The notes beneath the pieces are model-generated. The model made no database searches. It saw nothing but the letters and a program-made list of their open reading frames with translations, and was not told where the DNA came from. Below are positions 12,025 to 21,337 of a stretch of DNA of 64,000 nucleotides, piece by piece (within the stretch, counting starts at the first letter, position 1; each line of letters opens with the position of its first letter). The stretch is from Endotrypanum monterogeii. Its lineage: Eukaryota; Euglenozoa; Kinetoplastea; Trypanosomatida; Trypanosomatidae. A program made the translations under genes and the position numbers. The stretch is taken from positions 403,470-467,469 of the forward strand of contig CM007340.1 in NCBI GenBank assembly GCA_000333855.2, written 5' to 3'.

Positions 12025-15000
12025 ATGCGTAAGGAAAACAGAGACGACGGGCCAACAAGGTGGAAGCAACACGCCATGTTGCCTGGATGGCCACATCAAT
12101 GCGCCGGCGGTCGCCCGAGCACGCCGTTCATGGCAATGCTTCAGCAACAGCAATATCATTTCTATCGGCAGCAACAGGAACAAGCCATGTGGTTGGGCCT
12201 TCCAAACCAAGTGTACCCTGGCATCCCTGGGTATTACCATCCGCAGCAGTTCTATGGGGCCGGCAACGTGGTCCCTAGTGTGCATCAGCAGCACCCGCAG
12301 CGGCAGCAGCAGCAGCAGCAGGCAGGCCAGGTAGAGCCTAAACCCAAAAAGACGCCCTGCCAGAATGCGTGGTGGTTACATGTTCTCTCAGAAATGCGAG
12401 TCGTCGACAGTCCACGCGGCATTAACCTGGACATCGAAGACGAGCAAGCGGACGTGATGGAGGAGCTGAGGAAGACACCCTTAAAACAGAATACGGAAAG
12501 CGGTTGGGCAGTGGATGGAGTCTCACCAAACGATCGCAATGCCTCGGGTAGGCAGAACAAGACGAGCCCAACACCACCGTTACCTGAGGCTGCAGCTTCA
12601 GCACTCCCCTCTCCACTTATGGGTAATAAGACGCAACGAAGAGGGCCAGGCGCGGCTCTCGCACTGGAAGCAAGCTCGCGTCAAAGTCACAATGAACTGC
12701 TTCGACAAGGACTACCGGCACAAACATCCCCGAATGCTGAGACGATGCCGCAGAGGTCCTCTTATGGAGTGAAGGACAGGAATTCCTCGCCCAGTGGTGC
12801 CGAGAGTCGGTCAGCAAATATTTTATCCCGGCCAAGGGCAAGCTTGGAGCACACCCCGCACACGGCACCCAGCCTCGACCATCGACAGTCCTCACACGAC
12901 AACGGCGCCAACACAGGGACCCGCCACAATGCTCCCAGTGATCAACCCGATCACGCACCAATATGGCTGCATGATCATCTCGACGGGTTTAGCAGCCCTC
13001 GACGACCCTCGCTAGACGCTTTTGGGAGTGGAGGAGAATATGCGGAGGGTGAAGAATTGCAAAACTCGCACCCGTTGAAGACATCCTGCGAGGATACCGA
13101 GAAAGCGAGAAAACTGGAGAAGCGTCGGTGCACGAACGCCGCCCACTACAGCATTTGGGGCTCTCAAGTACTATCGCACCTCCAGGAGACAGCACCGGCA
13201 CCCGTCAATTCCAGGCACGGCTGGAGGAATAGCTACACTTTCTTGGTCGCCACTGAAGACACAAACCCACCTGCTGTGACAAACGTCAAGGAATCCCCTC
13301 CCTCCGATGACGAGAGCGACAGCAGCAGCACAGGAAGCTCCAGCTGCACCACCACCACCTCAGGCACGTACGATGACTACGAGAGAGACGGGAGCGATAC
13401 CGACGACGAATCTGCTTACAGTGTATCACCGCGGAAATGGCCAAGGCGCTCAAACTACAGCTCTCTGCACGAAGGGGGAACAGCGAACGACCAAAGCCCC
13501 GCTGTCGCTCGAACGCCTCATGCAACAGCCCGTTACGGCGGCACTACGCGCAACTCGCATGTGCGCAGCAGCTTCTTCCGAGAATCATCGATGTCGGTAA
13601 TGCCGAGTGTGAGGCATCTGATCGAATCCCCAGACGCACCACACCAAGCAATTGCGGCGACCTCAGCCATCCATGACAACGGGAGAAGCCTCTTCAGTCT
13701 GGAACACTGTGTCGAGCCATCCCCGTCGTCGAAGACCGGCCCCTCCGTCAGTGGAAGCCTAACGCCGCGCATGCTCACCACCGCCGAGACAGCCAACATG
13801 GAAGACGCGTTGAAGAAAATCTACTTCAGTAACAACTACCGCACGACAGGGTTCGCCCCAGCGCATACAGCACACACAACCCCTCCAGGCGAGACAGGCG
13901 AGGCGTCGTCACGCCGCCAAAGCAGGCAACTAGGCACGGCCACATCGACCACGCCGCTGGAACCCATCCAAGACAGCGGGCTGATGCAGGCGCCGGTACG
14001 TCGACGAATGAGTGGGTCAGCAAAAAAGCCAAGCCCTCTGGAAACCTCGGAGAGAAGCGGTTGCACTCAAAGCAGTAATACTGTAGCGCTGCCCCAGACT
14101 GCGAAGCTGGCGTTGAAAGACACTGCGAGCTGCAGGACCCCCTTCCTCATCCCCAGGGACGAAAGCAGGTCCTGTGCGTCCCCGACTCGCGCGCGTCCCC
14201 CATCGGTGTCAAAGCCGAGGAATACAACGACGAAGCTCCCGCCGCCGATGGAGAAAATGAAGTTGATCTCCGCAGCGAGGGCCGTCAATGCCAGCCCCAA
14301 GGCGCATGTGTCCACCTCGAATGTGAAAGCGGAAGGTCCCACCACAGCCACCGCCGCCGCCGCCACCAACGCGGTCGAGCCCCCCATGTCGATAAAGGTG
14401 AAGCACCCACAGACCCAGTCGCACTCCCCCACAAGAAGCATGCTACCCGCTCCGAACACGCTGACCGAAGCACAGGGGTCTGTGCCGGCATTGACATCCC
14501 ACATCGACAAGGCCCTCAGTACCCGATCCTCTCTTACAGAGCGGCATAGCCTCACCAATGGAAAGGGTGAGGTATGGGCGGTTGCTGCTGCGGCGGCGGC
14601 GGCGGCTATGTCGAAGGAAAAGCGTCCGAACTCATCACTCCACGCCGCTCAAAAGAAAGTGCCATCTGCCCCACCAAAGACCAAAGCTGCTCCAGACACG
14701 TCGACAGCAAAGTGGGATGAGCTGCCTACGGCCGTTGGCGGCTCAGACGACAGTCGTCCCCGCAGCGCGCGATATCTGCCTGTGTTCCCACGCAACATTG
14801 CAGTGAAATCCTCGCGGAATAACACAACAGCGAACGCAGCAGCGCCCTCGTCCCAAGCAAAACAGGACCCCCGCAACAGCGATGTGGAGAATAATACACT
14901 CCATATGTCCAGGCGCTCCTCTGAAACAAAAGATGGTGGTGGAATGGTAGCACAGGCAAACCCACTGGAGAAGACTGCACTGTCGGCAACCGGGTCACCC

Positions 15001-15486
15001 ACCACGGGCCGCACCGCGCGTCGCATCAGCCTCTTATCAGCGGGTCGCACCGGACCTCAAAAATCTAGTATTCCCAGATCAAATGCGACAGCATCTTCAC
15101 CCACGACCCAGGCCCCGAACGGAACCACAGCCACAACGAACAGTACAGCAGTCGCGTCGAGACCAAAGGCCCCGTCCACTGCCTCTGACCCTGTCTCAGT
15201 GAGGGTAGCCGCAAAGCCTGTGCTGATGACGGTCGCGGGGAAGACACAAAAAATCCAAGGGGACCTCTCGGTGTCCAACAATAGCCACGACACCCTGATA
15301 TCGACTTCACCAAGGCCGCGAAGTGAAAACCGCACCAGTCACCTTCTGTCTGACAACGTAGGCGTGCCCATGATCAACCCCTCGAAGCCCGCAGGCAAGG
15401 CCAATGCCGCCGGCAGCTTGACTGTAGCGCCGAGGTTTCCGGGTGTCGTTGAGGACATGGATAACATGGAGTACATCTATTACTAG
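12025..15486 (+). CDS. Hypothetical Ser/Thr/Ala-rich disordered protein (1153 aa)
   Basis: I do not recognise this protein. Translation is placed at the first in-frame ATG after two possible acceptor AGs (11912, 11986). The N-terminus (residues about 30-105) is rich in Gln, His, Tyr and Pro and ends in a poly-Gln run, prion-like in composition. A short compact-looking segment follows (about 115-150, NAWWLHVLSEMRVVDSP) with acidic residues. A Ser/Asp cluster lies near residues 430-465. The C-terminal half is Ala/Ser/Thr/Pro-rich with two poly-Ala stretches and many basic residues. The end (DNMEYIYY) is acidic-aromatic. No enzyme motif or membrane segment is visible. It may be a diverged tandem relative of the 5772 gene. 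Confidence 0.8.
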   Translation: MRKENRDDGPTRWKQHAMLPGWPHQCAGGRPSTPFMAMLQQQQYHFYRQQQEQAMWLGLPNQVYPGIPGYYHPQQFYGAGNVVPSVHQQHPQRQQQQQQAGQVEPKPKKTPCQNAWWLHVLSEMRVVDSPRGINLDIEDEQADVMEELRKTPLKQNTESGWAVDGVSPNDRNASGRQNKTSPTPPLPEAAASALPSPLMGNKTQRRGPGAALALEASSRQSHNELLRQGLPAQTSPNAETMPQRSSYGVKDRNSSPSGAESRSANILSRPRASLEHTPHTAPSLDHRQSSHDNGANTGTRHNAPSDQPDHAPIWLHDHLDGFSSPRRPSLDAFGSGGEYAEGEELQNSHPLKTSCEDTEKARKLEKRRCTNAAHYSIWGSQVLSHLQETAPAPVNSRHGWRNSYTFLVATEDTNPPAVTNVKESPPSDDESDSSSTGSSSCTTTTSGTYDDYERDGSDTDDESAYSVSPRKWPRRSNYSSLHEGGTANDQSPAVARTPHATARYGGTTRNSHVRSSFFRESSMSVMPSVRHLIESPDAPHQAIAATSAIHDNGRSLFSLEHCVEPSPSSKTGPSVSGSLTPRMLTTAETANMEDALKKIYFSNNYRTTGFAPAHTAHTTPPGETGEASSRRQSRQLGTATSTTPLEPIQDSGLMQAPVRRRMSGSAKKPSPLETSERSGCTQSSNTVALPQTAKLALKDTASCRTPFLIPRDESRSCASPTRARPPSVSKPRNTTTKLPPPMEKMKLISAARAVNASPKAHVSTSNVKAEGPTTATAAAATNAVEPPMSIKVKHPQTQSHSPTRSMLPAPNTLTEAQGSVPALTSHIDKALSTRSSLTERHSLTNGKGEVWAVAAAAAAAAMSKEKRPNSSLHAAQKKVPSAPPKTKAAPDTSTAKWDELPTAVGGSDDSRPRSARYLPVFPRNIAVKSSRNNTTANAAAPSSQAKQDPRNSDVENNTLHMSRRSSETKDGGGMVAQANPLEKTALSATGSPTTGRTARRISLLSAGRTGPQKSSIPRSNATASSPTTQAPNGTTATTNSTAVASRPKAPSTASDPVSVRVAAKPVLMTVAGKTQKIQGDLSVSNNSHDTLISTSPRPRSENRTSHLLSDNVGVPMINPSKPAGKANAAGSLTVAPRFPGVVEDMDNMEYIYY

Positions 15487-15851
15487 AAGTGATGATGCGA
15501 ATAACGGGGTGGAGAGGAGCCATATTGTGCAACCGTGTGGTGCCCCTCGCCGGCTGGTCACCACCTGAATTGTGGACACCTTCCCTCTGTGCTTTCGTGC
15601 GCTGCACTCGCTCTCTTGATTTCCAGGCACATTGGTATAATCCCCTTACATCTCCCTGGTGGCTTTTCTTTTGCCTTCACCTCTTCACGAGGGTGCTGCT
15701 TGTGTAGCGGTCTGCTCCTCCTGCTCTGACAGCACCATCCATGACACACGCGCGAATACAGCGTGTGTTCGCGCTTCGTAAACCTAGCCACCGCTGCCTG
15801 CTGCGGTGGTTGACGATAGAGAGAAAACTCAAGCATGGATGTGTGCATAGA

Positions 15852-15854
<3 letters not shown>

Positions 15855-15886
<32 letters not shown>
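15855..15886 (+). repeat. (GT)16 microsatellite
   Basis: Sixteen perfect GT units about 370 bases past the stop codon of the preceding gene, probably in its 3' UTR. Confidence 0.95.
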
Positions 15887-15888
<2 letters not shown>

Positions 15889-16584
15889 TCTTTCAGCTCA
15901 TGTGAAAAAAAATATTATTTTTTTTTGATTTCTCTGTGCAGGTGTGCGTGTGTCACTAAAAAAAAAAAAGGGAGGGGTGCGCTTTGACTCCTAGCGGCTT
16001 CTCACCCTCACTACACTGCATCACCCTTCCCCCTCCCTTTCTCCCTCCATCCTCAGGTGTGGTACATTTTTATTTGTTGCCTCCTTGCGCGTCCATCGAC
16101 ATTGTTGAGTCACTCTAGTATCCCTCTCCCTTCTTCAGCACCAACTGATCTTGTCATGTGCATTAACTTATTTCCCCCCCCCTCCCCCCTCCAACCTCTT
16201 GCAGGCGGCTTCGGTGATCCGCTGGTGAGGGCAACTCGAAAAGAAAAAGAATGCACACTGCCATGTTCCGCTGCGGAAACAAATCAGCCTCGTCTTCCCA
16301 CTCAGCGTACCTCTCGGTGAGAGTGTGCGTGGGTACAGTTGCTTCTATACTTCTTATTTGTTGATGCTATTGGTTTATATATACCGAGATGGTGTATATA
16401 TGTATATCCATTGTTTATATATATATATATATATTCCCGGAGTCTAGAATATATTTGTATATCCGGGACTCGAAACAGAAATGTCTTACGGAACTCTCTC
16501 CCCTCCTTTGTTTACCAACATGCATCACAAACGATTTACTTCACCTCGGGAGGGGGGGGGGGTGTATGGGTGTGTGTGTATCTT

Positions 16585-16609
16585 CCCCCCCCCCAAAAAA
16601 AAAAAAAAA
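16585..16609 (-). repeat. C10-A15 switch (poly T-poly G on the minus strand)
   Basis: Ten C then fifteen A. In minus-strand reading this is again a T run leading into a G run. Confidence 0.9.
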
Positions 16610-17407
16610 TGCCCAGACACGCGCACAATGCGCCTCTGTACACCATTTTTTCTTTTGTTGTTGTTGTTGTTATTAGACTGGACTCGCGTCTCTGCGCTTA
16701 TATGCTGCTCAATTCATTTTTTTTTTTTTATCATTGTCATTCAACCCTTCATCCCCTGTATTTGTCTCGTTTGCATATTCACCTTTTTTTTTTATGGGGG
16801 AGGGAGGGGCAGCTTTTCCTCAACCTCTACATGTCGCTAGATCCCTTGAGGTGGGAGAAGGAAAGAAACGTCGACGATGTGCTCAACGGCAAAGGGTCAA
16901 ATTCGTGCACACACACACACACACACACAAAAAAAAAAAAGAGTACAAATATAAAAAAATTGAGCGGTAGACATATGCGTTCCTCTCGGTGCCCTATTTT
17001 TTGTTCTGTACTCTCGCTTTCCTACACGTATAGCCTCGTTTTTTTTTTTTTTTACTATATACATTTTATTTTCTTTTGTTCTTCACTCCACCTTTCCGCC
17101 CTCTCTCGCCAGTCAATCTCCCAGAGGTACATGAAACATTTTCAAGCTTTCCTACTGCACAACTCCTCTGTGTGCATTCGATATTAATCAGACTATGACA
17201 TGGCTTGCATGTTTGACCCTCGTCTGCCCAACACCGCTTCATTCTCACCCCTTCCCTTGTGCTTGAGTTTCCCGACATGCACACATTTTTTTTTTCTGGA
17301 CTATGGATGCGGAAAAGGGAGAGAGGGTGGTAGTGGACGTACCTCTTGGGTAGCTCGGCATCGACCTCACGTTGTTTGTTGGATCGCTTATTTCTTTGTC
17401 GAAACAT

Positions 17408-17450
<43 letters not shown>
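17408..17450 (+). repeat. Compound (TA)13(GA)9 tract
   Basis: A TA tract passes directly into a GA tract. The same TA-then-GA arrangement is found near 43984-44011 and 62242-62281. Confidence 0.9.
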
Positions 17451-17451
<1 letters not shown>

Positions 17452-17685
17452 TATCCCGCTTTCGCACACCTGTGGATTCTTTTTTTTCCGCTGCCCCCCT
17501 CCCCCGCATCAAAGCCACCTTCCTCTTTTCCCCTCCTCCTCTCTGTCTCTGCACGCGCTGTCGGGAAATGGGAGTTCCGCCAACACAAATGTATTTCATA
17601 AGTGTTAGCTTTTCTTCATTTTTTTCTTGATAGCTCAAACTACTGAACTGATTACATAACACCCCTCTCCACTTTTCCCTCTACA

Positions 17686-17691
<6 letters not shown>

Positions 17692-17717
<26 letters not shown>
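17692..17717 (+). repeat. (TG)13 microsatellite
   Basis: Thirteen TG units in the spacer upstream of the AT-hook gene. No function is visible. Confidence 0.9.
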
Positions 17718-17718
<1 letters not shown>

Positions 17719-19295
17719 CTGTGTGTGCGTGAGTGGAAGTGAGACGAAGCGTTTTATGTGCACCACTGAAAACGAGCAATCGAGAAGACATGGTCAAAAA
17801 TATTTTTTTGTTGCTCTCTCTACATATATGCATTTTCTGGGAGAGAAAGGTGAGACTCTTAGTAGCATCCAAAAGAAAAAAAAAATGGAATTACTGCAAA
17901 CAAATAACCGCATAGAAGAGGGGAGAGGGGGGGGAAGAGAAGCATGCAGTTGATCTGTGACAACCCCCCAAAGCTCCAGCAGTGTGTAGTAGACGTCCCC
18001 CCCCCCAGTCCCCTGGGACTTGTTTTTTTTTTCACCCTGTACAGGTGTACCGCTTTAAATGCTGTAGAAAAGGTAGGGTAAAATAAAAGAGCGCTCGACC
18101 CTAAGCAAGGCATTTGCGTCCGCGGAAGCACGTGCACTTGCATCGTTCACTGCTCTCATCGCCCTTCTTTTTTTTTCCGATTGCTCGGCTCGTCATCTTG
18201 CTGCTAAGCTGCCTCCACTGACTCTTTGATGCTTCTTCTTATGCCATTTGTCGACTGCAAACTTCTACACTCAAACAAAAACATACACACATTTTTTTTT
18301 TTTGTGTGTGTGTGTGTTTCGCACACACCACGCATACTTCTCATCCACGAACCGACCTGGAACGGTGTTTCCTTGCACGAAGGTAGTGATCATCTTTTCC
18401 CCACATACACACAAACATACACGCATACTTGTACAGCAACAAAACTAGGGGAACATCGAAGTAGCATATCAAGCCCCTGTAGCCACGCACTCACAGTGTG
18501 TGATAAAAAAGGAGGAGGACGAGGGTCGAAAAAGGCGACGTGGAGTCCTGCAGGCACGGCCGCTGCCGCGCCCCACTCCTATATATATATATATATATAT
18601 ATTATTTCTCCATAATCTCCATAGATGATCCGAGGACGCTTTTGTGATATTTTGGTTGACTGACATACGAGCGCCTCCACCACCCGTTGTTGTTGTTGCT
18701 CATAATTATTCACGCATAGACACACACTTGTGCGTGTGTGTGTATGTGTGTGTGTGCACGGCTCCTTCCACCTTTTTTCCCCACGCGCACATCCACACCA
18801 CCAATTCACTTCAGACCCTGCATACCATCTTTCTGTGTTACCTGCACATAGAACTCACACACATTTGTCTGTAGCCCCTCACCCCCCCCCCTTCACACGC
18901 ACGCACACGCAAGCTTCCACTAGAAGCCTCGGCAGCATCACTACCCGGTACACAAGGTCGATATACACGACTCTCTCCCTTCCTTTCTTTCTGAGCATGC
19001 TTATCGATAAAGCAACTACTCTCTACATTTTTTTTTGCCGTATTCTACCACTAGCGTCCCTCTAAGCGCATACCATCTACAGGCCCCAGCGGCTTGACCC
19101 CGTGAGCTACGTCAACCGCCGATGGATGCATCATAATCATTTTCCACTGCGTTTCCCACCCACCCCCTCTCGCATTATTTGTTCCCTTTCTCTGGTTCTG
19201 CCCCTCCCCGCCTTCAAGCCTGTTTGTCTGTAGGTTTGTGTGTTTGCTGCAGTGGCAAGTACTAGGAGAGGTGCGGTAGTGAACCACGTTGCGCA

Positions 19296-20339
19296 ATGCT
19301 TGCTCTCTTCTTCGCTTGTCTAGCGCCGAAGCGGTGGGTTAATTTCCCTACAAGGACCCGAGCGGCTCGAAACTCCAGCCGAGCCGTGAAGATGCGGCGC
19401 AAAAGCCGCGCCGGTACATCATCCGCTCGATCGGTGAAATCGCGGGCCGCAGGCAAAGTGAAACCAGCAGCCCCCCAGCCAAATTTTTCGCCGTCGTACG
19501 TTGTCACGGATACGTTGCCGGTTCGGAGCTGTTGCATGCACCCCCTCGACTTTCTCAGCTCCTCGGAGCCTCTGTTGCTCACTCCGGAGGAAAAGGCGGC
19601 GGAGAAGGCAGAAAAGGAGCGAGTGGAGGCGCTGCAAAAAGATGCGCAGGCCCTGGCCGCGGCCTTTGCACGCGAGCTCGATGAGAAACGTATGAGGACG
19701 ATGTCTGCAGAAGCCATAAGAGCTTCTCGAGCTGCAGGAGTACCAGCGACCCCTATGTCACCAAATCCAAGGCGAAGCGCCACGCAGTGGCCGCAACCCT
19801 GTCCCCCCACCCGACCTTCACGGAAGGCGGCGCCAGCGGCACCGCGAAAACAAAAAAGTCAGCTCAAACCCCACAAAGCCAAACGAGTGAAATCCGAAAA
19901 GCTCAAGCGACGACAGAAGCTGACGGCACGTAACACCACTGCCATTGGTACTACTAGAGGACGTGGTCGCCCACCAAAGGCGTCTACCGCGACCTCTAAG
20001 AAGATGCGCAAGTCACGTCAGACGTTGCGGCGACGCACCAGCCGTCCGCGCCCACGACGCACAGCTGCCAAGCGGCTTCGCGCAGCGGCCGCAGCTGCAC
20101 GGCGCCACGGCGCCACCTCCGACAAGCGATCATTCTCGACAGGCAGACAAAAACGCACAGCTGTGCCGTCTCGCCGCGGTTATTCCACCGGACAGACGAT
20201 GATCATGACGGCACTGTCCAAAGGGTTGGTGAAGGCGTGGCGGCAGAAGAAGCCAAAGAAGCGCGCTATAGCCTCGGCACACTACGGCAAGCGCACACAA
20301 AAAAAATTGTTAAAGAATGTGGTGAGCACTAATGCATAG
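19296..20339 (+). CDS. Basic AT-hook protein, putative chromatin protein (347 aa)
   Basis: A small protein extremely rich in Lys, Arg, Ala, Ser and Thr. Residues 221-228 (RGRGRPPK) form a classical AT-hook core, which binds the minor groove of AT-rich DNA. Residues about 97-131 (EEKAAEKAEKERVEALQK...) are predicted to be a charged helix or coiled coil. The C-terminal 150 residues are almost histone-H1-like in composition, with SFSTG/GYSTG elements. A nuclear, DNA-associated role is inferred from the AT-hook and charge, and no enzymatic domain is seen. The start is the first ATG after the acceptor near 19218. An alternative in-frame ATG at 19392 (MRRKSRAG) would drop an N-terminus with a hydrophobic patch and may be the true start. 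Confidence 0.75.
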   Translation: MLALFFACLAPKRWVNFPTRTRAARNSSRAVKMRRKSRAGTSSARSVKSRAAGKVKPAAPQPNFSPSYVVTDTLPVRSCCMHPLDFLSSSEPLLLTPEEKAAEKAEKERVEALQKDAQALAAAFARELDEKRMRTMSAEAIRASRAAGVPATPMSPNPRRSATQWPQPCPPTRPSRKAAPAAPRKQKSQLKPHKAKRVKSEKLKRRQKLTARNTTAIGTTRGRGRPPKASTATSKKMRKSRQTLRRRTSRPRPRRTAAKRLRAAAAAARRHGATSDKRSFSTGRQKRTAVPSRRGYSTGQTMIMTALSKGLVKAWRQKKPKKRAIASAHYGKRTQKKLLKNVVSTNA

Positions 20340-21337
20340 AGAAAAATGAGACAGGGAAAGCAGAAAAGGGAGAAGAGAGACCCACACAAAAGGCGGCCGT
20401 GTAGGTCGCAGTGAATGTGTTGCTTTCTGTCACCCCTTCGCGGTTCCCTCGCCCCCCCCCGCCATCGTCGTCACCACGTCCCTGACGACCATTTCCTGGT
20501 CTTGGCGTGTCCTTTTATCTTTCCCATTTGTATGGCCCTATGACTTGATCCGTCAGAAGGGGTCGGATATTGGGGGATCTGTATCGGTTCGTGAACTACA
20601 TGGTGGCCCCTAAACCCTCCATCTACGTGGACGCACCAAAGCAACTACATCAGAGGAAAGACTACTGAACTGCAGTCATCAGCCACAGATGCATAAACAT
20701 GTACCGTGGTAGTGCAATATATATATTTATTTATATTTATTTATAGATACTTATATATTTATTTATAATCATAACCTCTGTAGATACAGCGGTAACCCAG
20801 GCCACTCCCAGATGAGGCGCCCATCCCCCCCCCCTCCGTAGTGTTGCTGTCTCTGTACACCACCACCACCCCGGCGCACCATGCGCACATACGCGAAATA
20901 GACTGCCACCGCTTCTAAGTCGCCCACGTCTGCCTCGCGGTTCTCCACCCAAACCTGCCGCAACTAGAACCCCCCCCCGCCCTCCCCCCCCCCACCACAC
21001 ACACTTCCCCTCCTCGCTTTTGTATAATAGCGTAGCCACAACAACGACCGCACCACAGCTGATACGGTCTGTCTCGGACTTCCCTCGATTTGTCCTCGCT
21101 TTTTTTTTTGATTCATGTGTGTGAGTATGTGTGTGTGTGTGTGTGTGCATTCGTTCATATATAAAGAAATCTGTTTGTCTTGTCAGTTACCCAATTGAAG
21201 GGCGTCTATAATCTCGGGTGGTGTTGCCTCTCCCCTTTTTTTTCTTCTCGCTGCTTTGAGGTAAAGAAGGGAGGGGAGGGGGGTAGGGGTTGTCCGTCTA
21301 ACCCTACATTTTATGCGGGCTCCGTGTGCATCGGCGC
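20340..21337. other. Spacer between AT-hook and WDR24-like genes
   Basis: The first 350 bases are mixed-composition DNA without a recognisable family. TA/TTTA-rich DNA (20718-20770), C-rich runs and a TG tract (about 21128-21147) follow. A pyrimidine tract (about 21229-21258) followed by AG is a likely splice acceptor for the next gene. An out-of-frame upstream ATG lies at 21313. Confidence 0.6.

Larger units (their letters stand above)
15487..19295. other. Gene-free spacer with dense microsatellites
   Basis: No supported gene in 3.8 kb. It contains (GT)16, several TA tracts, a compound TA-GA tract, (TG)13, (CA) and C10-A15 runs, and (TTG)n near 16655-16671. A strong pyrimidine tract ending at AG 19217-19218 probably serves the next gene. 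Confidence 0.7.

Noticed and set aside
21313..21337. Upstream ATG at 21313 as the WDR24-like start
   Set aside because: It is in a different frame from the long coding frame and gives only a short upstream open frame.
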